Made by a program: the position numbers and the translations under genes
Shown: in pieces, positions 34,756 through 42,341 of the stretch
Numbering within the stretch: the first letter of the stretch is position 1
Layout of the letters: each line of letters starts with the position of its first letter
NCBI GenBank assembly: GCA_016931615.1
Contig: JAFGEL010000059.1
Location: 1 to 52,646 of the forward strand
Reading direction: 5' to 3'
DNA from: Desulfuromonadales bacterium
GTDB taxonomy: Bacteria > Desulfobacterota > Desulfuromonadia > Desulfuromonadales > Geopsychrobacteraceae
DNA length: 52,646 nucleotides
The notes under the pieces: model-generated
What the model was told of the DNA's origin: nothing
The model's input: only the letters and a program-made list of their open reading frames with translations
Database searches by the model: none

Positions 34756-35715
34756 TTAGAGTTGATCCAGATAATCGATAATGGTTTTGAGAGTGTCCGG
34801 TATTTCGCTTGAAAATTCCAGATATTTTCCAGTTTTCGGATGAATAAATCCGAGCTGTTGGGCGTGCAGAGCTTGTCCGGGCAGTTGTTTGATCAGCTCT
34901 CTCAGGGTGGGATCTTTGAGTATCCTGAGTCTTGTGCTGTTGCCGTAAAGAGGATCGCCGACCAGAGGAAAATTCATTTCCGAAAAATGGACCCGGATCT
35001 GGTGAGTTCGGCCTGTTTCCAGTTTGAATTCTACCAGGCTGAGTTGTTCATTGCTGTAGGATCTCAGCACCCTCCAGTGAGTGACGGCGGTTTTTGATTG
35101 TTTGGCTTTGCTGCTCATTTTTTTGCGCTGAACCGGATGTCTTCCGATCGGCTGATTGATGACCCCTGATTGTTTGTCCGGGCAACCATGGACCAGCGCA
35201 AGATAGACTCTTTTGATTGAATGTTGCTTGAACTGGGCCGCCAGGTGCTGATGTGCCAGATCGTTTTTAGCCACAACGAGAAGCCCGGAGGTGTCTTTGT
35301 CGATGCGGTGGACAATGCCTGGCCGCAGCTCGCCACCGATTCCGGCTAAATCGTGACAGTGGTGAAGCAGGGCATTGACCAGGGTGCCGCCGTAATGTCC
35401 GGCTGCCGGATGGACAACCATCCCGGCAGGTTTGTCGATGACGATCAGGTCCGCATCTTCATGGACAATCGTCAAAGGAATATCTTCTGGGGTTGCTTCG
35501 CCGGCCTGCGGTTCAGGGAGAATCACCTGAATGGTTTCCCCTCCTTTAAGTCTGGAGCTGGCTTTCGCCACGGAACCGTTCAGGGTGATATTGCCTTGAT
35601 CAATGAGTTTTTTGAGCTGAGAGCGGCTGATTTCAGGCAGTGCCTCAGAAACAAAGGCATCCAGCCGCATCGAGGGGCGCTCTTCAGGATAGAACAGCGT
35701 CCGGGATGATCCCAT
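34756..35715 (-). CDS. rluD: RluD-type 23S rRNA pseudouridine synthase
   Basis: A 319-residue enzyme with an N-terminal S4 RNA-binding domain (MRLDAFVSEALPEISRSQLKKLIDQG pattern, residues about 16-75) and a RluA-family catalytic domain. The catalytic Asp lies in HRIDKDTSGLLVVAK near residue 140. LETGRTHQIRVHF and PLVGDPLYG are also family-typical. The start at 35715 abuts the stop of the small gene upstream; another ATG 15 codons in (RPSMRLD) is a possible start. RluD modifies helix 69 of 23S rRNA at three uridines, and an S4-containing single copy beside yfiH is usually RluD rather than RluC. Confidence 0.9.
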   Translation of the reverse strand: MGSSRTLFYPEERPSMRLDAFVSEALPEISRSQLKKLIDQGNITLNGSVAKASSRLKGGETIQVILPEPQAGEATPEDIPLTIVHEDADLIVIDKPAGMVVHPAAGHYGGTLVNALLHHCHDLAGIGGELRPGIVHRIDKDTSGLLVVAKNDLAHQHLAAQFKQHSIKRVYLALVHGCPDKQSGVINQPIGRHPVQRKKMSSKAKQSKTAVTHWRVLRSYSNEQLSLVEFKLETGRTHQIRVHFSEMNFPLVGDPLYGNSTRLRILKDPTLRELIKQLPGQALHAQQLGFIHPKTGKYLEFSSEIPDTLKTIIDYLDQL

Positions 35716-35985
35716 CTACCAGATCTGGCTTTCTATTTTTCCGGCCTGTTTGATCATCACATCGACGATCGCACGTTCGTACAGGTGGTCACGATTATGC
35801 ATTTCCGGCGAAACGCGTGAGAAAAAATGCTCACGGCCTTCTTCCAGCTCTTCATCCATCAGGTCAAAGATACTGTCGCTCTTAATCCCCTCTGTCACCT
35901 TGTCCTGATTATAAAGGGCAATATCGGATACGATGGCGCGGGCCAAGCGGAATGCGAGGTCAGGATTCTCTACCAGTCTTGCCAT
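35716..35985 (-). CDS. Small conserved-looking helical protein of unknown function
   Basis: An 89-residue protein. I start it at the ATG at 35985 because GGAGG lies eight bases upstream, although the frame extends further (to 36021). It is highly charged and predicted to be helical throughout: NPDLAFRLARAIVSDIALYN, then an acidic stretch DLMDEELEEGREHFF, then ERAIVDVMIKQAGKIES. No signal peptide, membrane segment or metal motif is present. It abuts rluD with no gap, so it heads the small-rluD-yfiH operon. I do not recognise the family; similar short ORFs before rluD-like genes are plausible in Desulfuromonadales but I have not checked. Confidence 0.75.
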   Translation of the reverse strand: MARLVENPDLAFRLARAIVSDIALYNQDKVTEGIKSDSIFDLMDEELEEGREHFFSRVSPEMHNRDHLYERAIVDVMIKQAGKIESQIW

Positions 35986-36092
35986 GGGAACAGCCTCCAA
36001 TTGAGCGAATAAACGGGTCAACCATGCGTGAATTACATTTTATTAATTTATTCTGAATAAATCAAGCTGAAATGACGATTTTGTTGACGGAC

Positions 36093-36121
36093 AAATTATT
36101 GTTATGAACTAACAATAATTT
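36093..36121. promoter_or_regulatory. Perfect AT-rich inverted repeat between divergent genes
   Basis: AAATTATTGTTA-TGAAC-TAACAATAATTT: two perfect 12-base arms around a 5-base centre. It lies in the 264-base gap between the divergent starts at 35985 and 36250. TTGACG lies just to its left (36084-36089) and TTAATAT just to its right, so it overlaps likely promoter sequence. It looks like a binding site for a dimeric regulator. Confidence 0.55.
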
Positions 36122-36249
36122 ATGTTAATATGTTTTTGCTTAGCTTGTGATAAGAACATGCCAACAGGCTGATTTAATTGGTGATATAAACAGCAGCTAT
36201 TTTCAGGTGCTTTATCTGAACGTCGCGTATAAATGCAGAATGAAGGGTC

Positions 36250-37068
36250 ATGAACGACGCGGTAAAAATTCTTCAGATCGGGGACGATCCTCAGGTTCGC
36301 CAATCTCTTGAGCGTCAGTTGAGAAATAAGGCTGATTTCTCAGTCGTGGTCGTTGAATCCGGCGCTGAGGCGTTGAAAGCTCTAGCAGTGGAAGATGATG
36401 TCAGAGTGATCATCCTGAGCCCCAGGCGAGCAGATCAGGCAGATGATGAATTTCTGCGCCAGGTCGAGGATGAGCGGCCGGATGTAATTTTAATTCGCTT
36501 CTCCGAGCAAGCTGACGGGCTGTCGATCGGGGAGATCGATAATTTAGCGCAGGTCTATGAACTGAGTTCCAAGGCATGGACCGATCAGGTGTTGTTTTCG
36601 ACTATTTCCTCGGCGTTGAAATATCAGGACATACAGCGGGAGGTTCAGAAAATGGCTTCTGAACTGCAGAAGAAAAACACTGAATTGCTGGAGATTAACA
36701 ACAACCTTGAAAAACTGATCAGCAAGCGGACTGAGACCCTGGAGATTCGCAACCAGGTCTTGCAGATCGCCCAGGGAATTTTGGATGTTGTGCCGGTTGT
36801 GATTTTCGGCATCGATCCGGAACAGGTGATTGTGCACTGTAACGAGGCAGCGAGAGACCTGTTTCCTTATGGAGGGATTGGACCTCTCGGTCATTTAAGG
36901 CAGGATGTGTTCCCTCCTGAAGTGAATGGCTTGATTGATCGGTTAAAGGGGGAATCACTGCCGAAAGGGGTGATGAAAATTTTTGGAAGAAAGTATCGGG
37001 GCGAAGTCAGAAGACTCCATGAGACCTTATCGCAGGGTATTGTTCTGACTTTGATTCCAGAAAGCTGA
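36250..37068 (+). CDS. Degenerate receiver - coiled coil - PAS-like signalling protein
   Basis: A 272-residue protein with three parts. Residues 1-120 follow the receiver fold: acidic pair Asp12-Asp13 (IGDDPQVRQS) and a Lys at 108 (ELSSKAWT), but the phosphoacceptor position is Ser57 (VIILSPRRAD) instead of Asp, so ordinary phosphorylation is unlikely. Residues about 125-170 form a coiled coil (IQREVQKMASELQKKNTELL). Residues about 172-245 look like a small PAS domain (ILDVVPVVIFGIDPEQVIVHCNEAARDLF). There is no histidine kinase, GGDEF or DNA-binding domain. It is likely a sensor or scaffold, and it directly precedes a normal single-domain response regulator. Confidence 0.72.
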   Translation: MNDAVKILQIGDDPQVRQSLERQLRNKADFSVVVVESGAEALKALAVEDDVRVIILSPRRADQADDEFLRQVEDERPDVILIRFSEQADGLSIGEIDNLAQVYELSSKAWTDQVLFSTISSALKYQDIQREVQKMASELQKKNTELLEINNNLEKLISKRTETLEIRNQVLQIAQGILDVVPVVIFGIDPEQVIVHCNEAARDLFPYGGIGPLGHLRQDVFPPEVNGLIDRLKGESLPKGVMKIFGRKYRGEVRRLHETLSQGIVLTLIPES

Positions 37069-37102
37069 TATGCCAAAGATGAACTCTCGGGAGGGTGGTT
37101 CT

Positions 37103-37498
37103 ATGCCGGAAGAAATTGATCTGTTGCACAACAAGCGGGTTCTGTTTGTCGATGATGAGCAAAGCCTGGCGATGCTCGGAGCTGATATTCTCGAAGAATA
37201 CGGTTGCCGGGTGAAATGTGCTTTCGATGGTGAAGAAGCTCTACGACTGTTTGAGCAGGACGAAGAGGGTTTTGATGTTGTCGTCACCGACGAATCGATG
37301 CCGCGGTTGAGCGGCATCGAGCTGGCCCAGAAACTCTACAAGATGTCCCCTGAAACCCCGGTGATACTCTGTTCGGGACATATTCTGTCGATGCATGACG
37401 AGGGGATTGCAGCTACGAATATTGTCGCTGTTATGGCAAAAATCGATGTCTGTATCAGGTTGCCTGCCCTGCTGGAAAGCCTGTTTGCGGGCAGCTGA
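37103..37498 (+). CDS. Single-domain response regulator (CheY-like)
   Basis: A 131-residue receiver-only protein. I take the ATG at 37103 because GGAGGG lies about nine bases upstream; an ATG at 37070 directly after the previous stop would add 11 residues. All phosphotransfer residues are present: acidic pair in FVDDEQSL, the phosphoacceptor Asp in VVVTDESMPRLSG, Ser in ILCSGH and Lys in VMAKID. There is no output domain, so it should act by binding partners, like CheY or Spo0F. It likely works with the pseudo-receiver/PAS protein upstream. No histidine kinase gene is in the window; the partner kinase must be elsewhere. Confidence 0.85.
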   Translation: MPEEIDLLHNKRVLFVDDEQSLAMLGADILEEYGCRVKCAFDGEEALRLFEQDEEGFDVVVTDESMPRLSGIELAQKLYKMSPETPVILCSGHILSMHDEGIAATNIVAVMAKIDVCIRLPALLESLFAGS

Positions 37499-37544
37499 GG
37501 CGTGGTTTGTATCGGTTTCTCAGCATTCAAAGCGCCTGAAGTTT

Positions 37545-37868
37545 TCAGATCATAAAGGTTGCGATCATCAGGATCAGCACAAACACGATTATGATGATCG
37601 ACAGCATGGGGATGCCGCCGCTCTCTTTCTGGGGAGGCGCCGCCGGTGTCGCGATTTTTCCGACTACGGGGAAACGCTCAATGACTGAACGGACATGGGG
37701 CGCCTGTTTCAGTTCTTCGGTCAGATCCTGCCCTGCTTTGTGAGCATCGACATGATTGCCCCCTTGCCACAGGGGACTGGCGCTGACATCGTAAATCGTT
37801 CCGCTGACGGCTACATAGGCCGCGCGGCCATCCTGCCCGTCAAATTTGCCTAATTCTTCAATCGTCAT
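37545..37868 (-). CDS. Tail-anchored cytochrome b5-like (MAPR-type) domain protein
   Basis: A 107-residue protein. Residues 1-72 form a cytochrome-b5/steroid-binding-like domain: MTIEELGKFDGQDGRAAYVAV, then GTIYDVSASPLWQGGNHVDAHKAGQDLTEEL, the pattern of membrane-associated progesterone receptor relatives rather than HPGG cytochrome b5. A Pro/Ala-rich linker follows and a single C-terminal membrane helix (residues 86-107) runs to the end, so the protein is tail-anchored with the domain in the cytoplasm. The start overlaps the speA stop as ATGA. Heme or small-molecule binding is expected from the fold. Its link with polyamine synthesis is by position only. Confidence 0.82.
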   Translation of the reverse strand: MTIEELGKFDGQDGRAAYVAVSGTIYDVSASPLWQGGNHVDAHKAGQDLTEELKQAPHVRSVIERFPVVGKIATPAAPPQKESGGIPMLSIIIIVFVLILMIATFMI

Positions 37869-39811
37869 TGTCCACCTTTGAGCGAATCAGTTGCACTGAT
37901 GTTTTTGAAATATGTCTGGTTGTTCAGACAGTTTTTGAACCGGGATAACAGTTGCTGCCGGTCTGCAACCGTAATGACTCCTTTTTTGACAGCGCCTTCT
38001 ATCCTGCCACGAAAGCTGTCGTAAAAGGAAGTCGGATTATATTCCAGCATGGTCAGAATTTCGGCAACCGTGTCGCCCGACTGTTCTCTGGTGATATCGA
38101 AGCTGCCATCTTCATTGATCCGCAGGCTGATGACATCGGTGTCACCGAAGAGATTATGCAGATCGCCCAGGGTTTCCTGATAGGCTCCCATCAGGAAGAC
38201 CCCGAGAATATAGTCTTCCTGGGGCAAAAAAGTATGCAGCGGCAGAGTTCTGCTTTCGCCGTGGGAAAGGATAAAACGGTCAAGTTTACCATCGCAATCA
38301 CATGTCAGGTCGGAGATGCTGGCCTGGCGTTCGGGGTATTGATCAAGCCGGTGAATCGGCATGATCGGAAACATCTGGCCGATGGCCCAGGAATCGGGAA
38401 GTGATTGAAAAACGCTGAAATTGCCGTAATATATATCCGCCAGGCTGGAATTCAATCCAGCCAGAGTGACCGGCACCTCCTGCTCAGGAGTCAGTCGCTG
38501 CCTGAGAGCCTGGGCGATGCCCAGAAACAGATTTTCCGCGACCGCGCGCTCCCGCACAGTAATGTCTCCCGCCCTGAACAATTCCCTGATCCGGTCCCGG
38601 GTCCGGACTGCGCTGACATAGCCGCTGCTCAGATCTGTGTTGTCGGCTGCGCGGTAAAGGTCATACTGTTTTTGAATCAGTGCATGACACCTGTCCGGAC
38701 GCCGGTCGGGAAGGTCCAGAGGTTGGTAATGCATGACATCGAGAATGTTGAACAGCAGGATCGACGTATGGGCAACCGTGGCCCGTCCCGATTCGGTGAT
38801 AATGGTCGGATGGGGAATGCTTTTCCGGTCAAGCGTTGTTTTGATGGTTTCGGCCACGCAGTGACAATAATCGAAGGTTTGGTAGTCGCAGGAATGACTG
38901 TGGTTTGACTGGTTGCCGATATAATCGACCGCGAGGCCGCCGCCGAGATCGAGATACTGCAGCGGCACCCCCTCTGCTGCCAAGTCGGCAAAGAAACGAC
39001 TGGCTTCACGCACCCCGGCGCGGATGTCTTCAAGGACAGGGATCTGTGAACCGAGATGGCAGTGGAGCAGTTGCAGGGATGAGAGCATTCCTGCTTCCCG
39101 AAGGCTGTCGACCGTGGCTACCAGCTGGGCGGTGGTCAGTCCGAAACTGCTGCGGTCACCACTGGTTTCCGTCCATAAGCCGCCGACTTGCGCGGAGATT
39201 TTGATCCGTAGTCCGATCAATGGCTGGATTCCGAGTGAGCTGCTGCGCTCAAGTATCAGGGGGAGCTCGGTGGGGGATTCAATAACGAAAAAACACCGGT
39301 GGCCGAGCTTGTTGGCCCATAAGCCGAGATCGATAAATTCCTGATCCTTGTAGCCGTTGCAGATCAGCAGACCTCCTTCGTTAAGGCTCGCCAGGCAGAG
39401 CAGTAATTCAGCCTTGCTACCGGCTTCAAGTCCGTGACCGTAGGGCTTGCCGTAACGGCTTATCTCGCTGATCACGGCGCTCTGCTGATTGACCTTGACC
39501 GGGTAAACTCCTTCGTAATGGCCCGAATATCCGGTCTCCCTTATTGCCCGGGCAAAGCTTTCATTGAGTAGCTGGATACGGGCGTCAAGCAGGTTTTCAA
39601 TGCGCAGGAGCAGCGGCAGTGAGTGTTCCCGATCTCGGGCGGCCTGAACAATGTCAGGTAAAGCGACGCTGACATCCATCTCGCCAAAGGGGATAACGAT
39701 GTTGACTTCTCCCTTGTCCGAGACGGCGAAATTCCCCGCTCCCCACTGGTTGATTCCGTAGAGTGCGGCGGCATCGGCGGGACTCCATAAGTGGCGGTTC
39801 TGCAGGCTCAT
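37865..39811 (-). CDS. speA: Biosynthetic arginine decarboxylase
   Basis: A 648-residue PLP enzyme of the alanine-racemase fold group (fold III), the length of E. coli SpeA. The PLP lysine lies in YEGVYPVKVNQQ near residue 100, with HGLEAGSKAEL after it. The substrate-side region includes YLDLGGGLAVDY and ESGRATVAHTSIL. It converts arginine to agmatine, the first step of one route to putrescine and spermidine. It overlaps speE by 4 bases upstream and the b5-like gene by 4 bases downstream. No agmatinase (speB) or agmatine deiminase lies in the window, so later steps must be encoded elsewhere. Confidence 0.95.
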   Translation of the reverse strand: MSLQNRHLWSPADAAALYGINQWGAGNFAVSDKGEVNIVIPFGEMDVSVALPDIVQAARDREHSLPLLLRIENLLDARIQLLNESFARAIRETGYSGHYEGVYPVKVNQQSAVISEISRYGKPYGHGLEAGSKAELLLCLASLNEGGLLICNGYKDQEFIDLGLWANKLGHRCFFVIESPTELPLILERSSSLGIQPLIGLRIKISAQVGGLWTETSGDRSSFGLTTAQLVATVDSLREAGMLSSLQLLHCHLGSQIPVLEDIRAGVREASRFFADLAAEGVPLQYLDLGGGLAVDYIGNQSNHSHSCDYQTFDYCHCVAETIKTTLDRKSIPHPTIITESGRATVAHTSILLFNILDVMHYQPLDLPDRRPDRCHALIQKQYDLYRAADNTDLSSGYVSAVRTRDRIRELFRAGDITVRERAVAENLFLGIAQALRQRLTPEQEVPVTLAGLNSSLADIYYGNFSVFQSLPDSWAIGQMFPIMPIHRLDQYPERQASISDLTCDCDGKLDRFILSHGESRTLPLHTFLPQEDYILGVFLMGAYQETLGDLHNLFGDTDVISLRINEDGSFDITREQSGDTVAEILTMLEYNPTSFYDSFRGRIEGAVKKGVITVADRQQLLSRFKNCLNNQTYFKNISATDSLKGGQ

Positions 39812-40653
39812 TCGGCGATATTTTCCACGGCAAAGGTGGGCAGCATGAAAGCCCCAAGGTGAAGATTTTCGTTGTAATAACGGGTATGGAAGTCACGTTT
39901 GGCGGCACGTTCGGCATCAAAGTCCCGGACCGGATGATACTTTTTGCTGGCGAAGGCGAAGCTCCAGAACCCGCTCGGATAAGTGGGAATGAAGGCCTGA
40001 TACATTTCCACAATCGGGAAGACCGTGCGTAGATTGCGAAACATGTTTTTTTGAATCTCCGCGTGGTAGAAGGGTGACTCACTCTGGGCGACCATGATCC
40101 CGTCTTCTTTCAAGGCTGAGAATACCAACCGGTAGAAATCTTCCTCGAACAGGCCCACCGCCGGTCCGATCGGATCGGTTGAATCCACCAGGATGACGTC
40201 GAACTCCCCCTGATGCTGACGGATGTAGGCCAGCCCGTCATCGACATGTAACTTGACGCGTGGATGTTCGCCGTTTATGGCAGAGGACATGGAGGGGAGA
40301 AACTCCAGAGATTTTTCGATCACCAGGCCGTCGATTTCACAGAGAACAGCCAGCTCCACTTCAGGGTGTCTGACGATTTCACGGATGCTGCCACCATCTC
40401 CGCCACCGATAACCAGGACTTTTCTGGGAGCCGGGTGGGTGAACAGGGCCGGGTGGGTGATCATGTCGTGGTAGATAAATTCATCCCGTTCAGTCACCAT
40501 GACCAGCCCGTCAAGAAGCATCATACGGCCATATTCAAGGGTGTCGAGAATTTCGAGTTGCTGAAAATCACTGCGTCCGGAAAACAGGGTTTGAGTAATT
40601 TTCAACGTGATGCCGACATTGTCGCTATGCTTTTCGGTATACCAGAGTTCCAT
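39808..40653 (-). CDS. speE: Spermidine synthase (polyamine aminopropyltransferase)
   Basis: A 281-residue aminopropyltransferase. The N-terminal strand domain (MELWYTEKHSDNVGI) is followed by the Rossmann-like catalytic core: KVLVIGGGDGGSIREI is the nucleotide-binding glycine loop, and VILVDSTDPIGPA carries the catalytic Asp residues, with GPAVGLFEEDFYR as the conserved gate region. YPSGFWSFAFASK is also a family motif. It transfers an aminopropyl group from decarboxylated SAM to putrescine. It heads the operon speE-speA-b5-like; adenosylmethionine decarboxylase (speD) is not in the window. Confidence 0.94.
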   Translation of the reverse strand: MELWYTEKHSDNVGITLKITQTLFSGRSDFQQLEILDTLEYGRMMLLDGLVMVTERDEFIYHDMITHPALFTHPAPRKVLVIGGGDGGSIREIVRHPEVELAVLCEIDGLVIEKSLEFLPSMSSAINGEHPRVKLHVDDGLAYIRQHQGEFDVILVDSTDPIGPAVGLFEEDFYRLVFSALKEDGIMVAQSESPFYHAEIQKNMFRNLRTVFPIVEMYQAFIPTYPSGFWSFAFASKKYHPVRDFDAERAAKRDFHTRYYNENLHLGAFMLPTFAVENIAE

Positions 40654-40841
40654 TGACTGCCCCGTTGGCTGAGAGGTTCTAATCTGGGTTATGGTGAGTT
40701 ATTTCTGAAAACCGTCTAGTACCTTCGCTGTCACTGTCTGTCAAGGTTTTATCCGCGCCGAAGGCCTTTTCTGCTGATGTATTTTTTGCGCTACTGTGCT
40801 AAACAATGTCATCTTTATAACCATGATGAAAGGATAAATTC

Positions 40842-41654
40842 ATGACAAATGTCCGCAAAATCGGGTTCATTGGTGGGGGTAATATGGCCGAGGCCCTGAT
40901 CAAAGGGCTGCTTGCGGGGTCTTTCCCGGCGGAAAAAATCATGGCCTCAGAGCCGAGTGATCAGCGCCGCCGGCATTTGATCGAAGCTTATGGCATAGCG
41001 CTCGCGGAGAATAACCTCGAGTTGATGGAGCATTCAGACATCATTGTCCTGGCTATCAAGCCACAGATTGTTGTCGAAGTTCTTGAGGAGGTTGCCGGTG
41101 CTTACCAGAATGACAAGCTGATCGTGTCGATTCTCGCCGGGGTTACCAGCGCAACGATTGAAAAATTCTTTCAGGGTGCGCCACGGGTTGTGCGTGTCAT
41201 GCCGAATACTCCGGCTCTGGTGGGTGAAGCGGCCAGCGCCATCTGCCGGGGGCATCACGCCAGCCAGGACGACCTCGACGTGGTGCGCCAGCTGCTGGAA
41301 ACGGTCGGCAAAGTTCAGTTGATCGATGAACGCCAGATGGACGCCGCAACCGGTCTTTCCGGCTCCGGCCCGGCATATATCTATACGGTTATCGAGGCCC
41401 TGGCCGATGGCGGTGTGCGTGAAGGACTGCGTCGCGATGTCGCTCACGCCCTGGCTGTTCAGACGGTTGTCGGGGCGGCCCTGATGGTGCGCGAAACCGG
41501 CGAGCATCCGGCTATCCTGCGCGACCAGGTATGCTCACCCGGGGGCACCGCTATTACCGGGGTCAGCACCCTGGAAAAAAATGGCCTGCGTACAACCCTG
41601 ATGGAAGCCGTCTCTGCTTCGGCTGCCAGATCCCGCGAACTGGGCCGAAGTTGA
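40842..41654 (+). CDS. proC: Pyrroline-5-carboxylate reductase
   Basis: A 270-residue NAD(P)H-dependent enzyme that makes the last step of proline synthesis. The Rossmann start GFIGGGNMAEALIKGL and VVRVMPNTPALVGEAA, and the C-terminal signature DQVCSPGGTAITGVSTLE are typical of ProC. GLSGSGPAYIYTVIEALADGGV is the helical dimerisation region. AAGGA lies about eight bases before the ATG. The gene is the first of a plus-strand group with a LysE exporter and an MFS transporter. Confidence 0.95.
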   Translation: MTNVRKIGFIGGGNMAEALIKGLLAGSFPAEKIMASEPSDQRRRHLIEAYGIALAENNLELMEHSDIIVLAIKPQIVVEVLEEVAGAYQNDKLIVSILAGVTSATIEKFFQGAPRVVRVMPNTPALVGEAASAICRGHHASQDDLDVVRQLLETVGKVQLIDERQMDAATGLSGSGPAYIYTVIEALADGGVREGLRRDVAHALAVQTVVGAALMVRETGEHPAILRDQVCSPGGTAITGVSTLEKNGLRTTLMEAVSASAARSRELGRS

Positions 41655-41677
41655 TATGGTTTGAGTGGCATGTCGTC

Positions 41678-42319
41678 ATGATTGATCAGTTCTGGACGTT
41701 TCTTGTCGCGATCACGCTGCTGACCCTGTTTCCCGGAGTTGATTCTCTGCTCGTGGTTCGTAACGCTTCACGCGGCGGCTGGCGGGATGGTGTCGCGACC
41801 AGTACCGGGATCTGTTGTGGTCTGTTTGTCCACGCCCTGGTTTCGGCCCTGGGGATCTCGGCCCTGTTGTTACAGTCGGCCGTTGCCTTCAGTGCTTTGA
41901 AGTTTATCGGCGGTGGATACCTGGTCTGGCTGGGCGTCTGCAGTCTCTGGCAGGCCATGAAAACAGGGGGGACGTTCGGCCCGCAGTTGAACGCAGTGTC
42001 CGGTTCACGCCCCCTGCAGCTGAAACGCTCTTTACGCGAAGGCTTTATCAGCAACGTTTTTAATCCCAAAACCCTGCTTTTCTACATGGCTTTTCTGCCC
42101 CAGTTTATTGATCCTGTCCGCTCACCATTGGTGCAATCACTATTCATGGCCGCGATCCATTTTGCTGTCGCCATGATTTACCAGGGCCTTTTGAGTGTTC
42201 TGGTGATTCGTATCAAGGGGTGGTTTCAGGGGGGCTTTTTACGCCGACTGTCTTCCGGGTTAGTTGGCGTTCTGCTGATTTCTTTCGGTCTGCGGATCTT
42301 CCTCGAGAAGCGTATTTAG
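41678..42319 (+). CDS. LysE/RhtB-family amino acid exporter
   Basis: A 213-residue membrane protein of about six helices, the usual LysE/RhtB length. I choose the ATG at 41678; the frame continues upstream through proC sequence, which is not part of this protein. Family features are TLFPGVDSLLVVRNASRGGWRDGVATSTGICCG (an amphipathic stretch after helix 1) and FISNVFNPKTLLFYMAFLPQF in the middle. It would export an amino acid or homoserine-like compound. The ribosome binding site is weak. It sits 23 bases after proC and is probably in the same transcript. Confidence 0.85.
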   Translation: MIDQFWTFLVAITLLTLFPGVDSLLVVRNASRGGWRDGVATSTGICCGLFVHALVSALGISALLLQSAVAFSALKFIGGGYLVWLGVCSLWQAMKTGGTFGPQLNAVSGSRPLQLKRSLREGFISNVFNPKTLLFYMAFLPQFIDPVRSPLVQSLFMAAIHFAVAMIYQGLLSVLVIRIKGWFQGGFLRRLSSGLVGVLLISFGLRIFLEKRI

Positions 42320-42341
42320 TCGCCAACAATCTCACCGCCCT

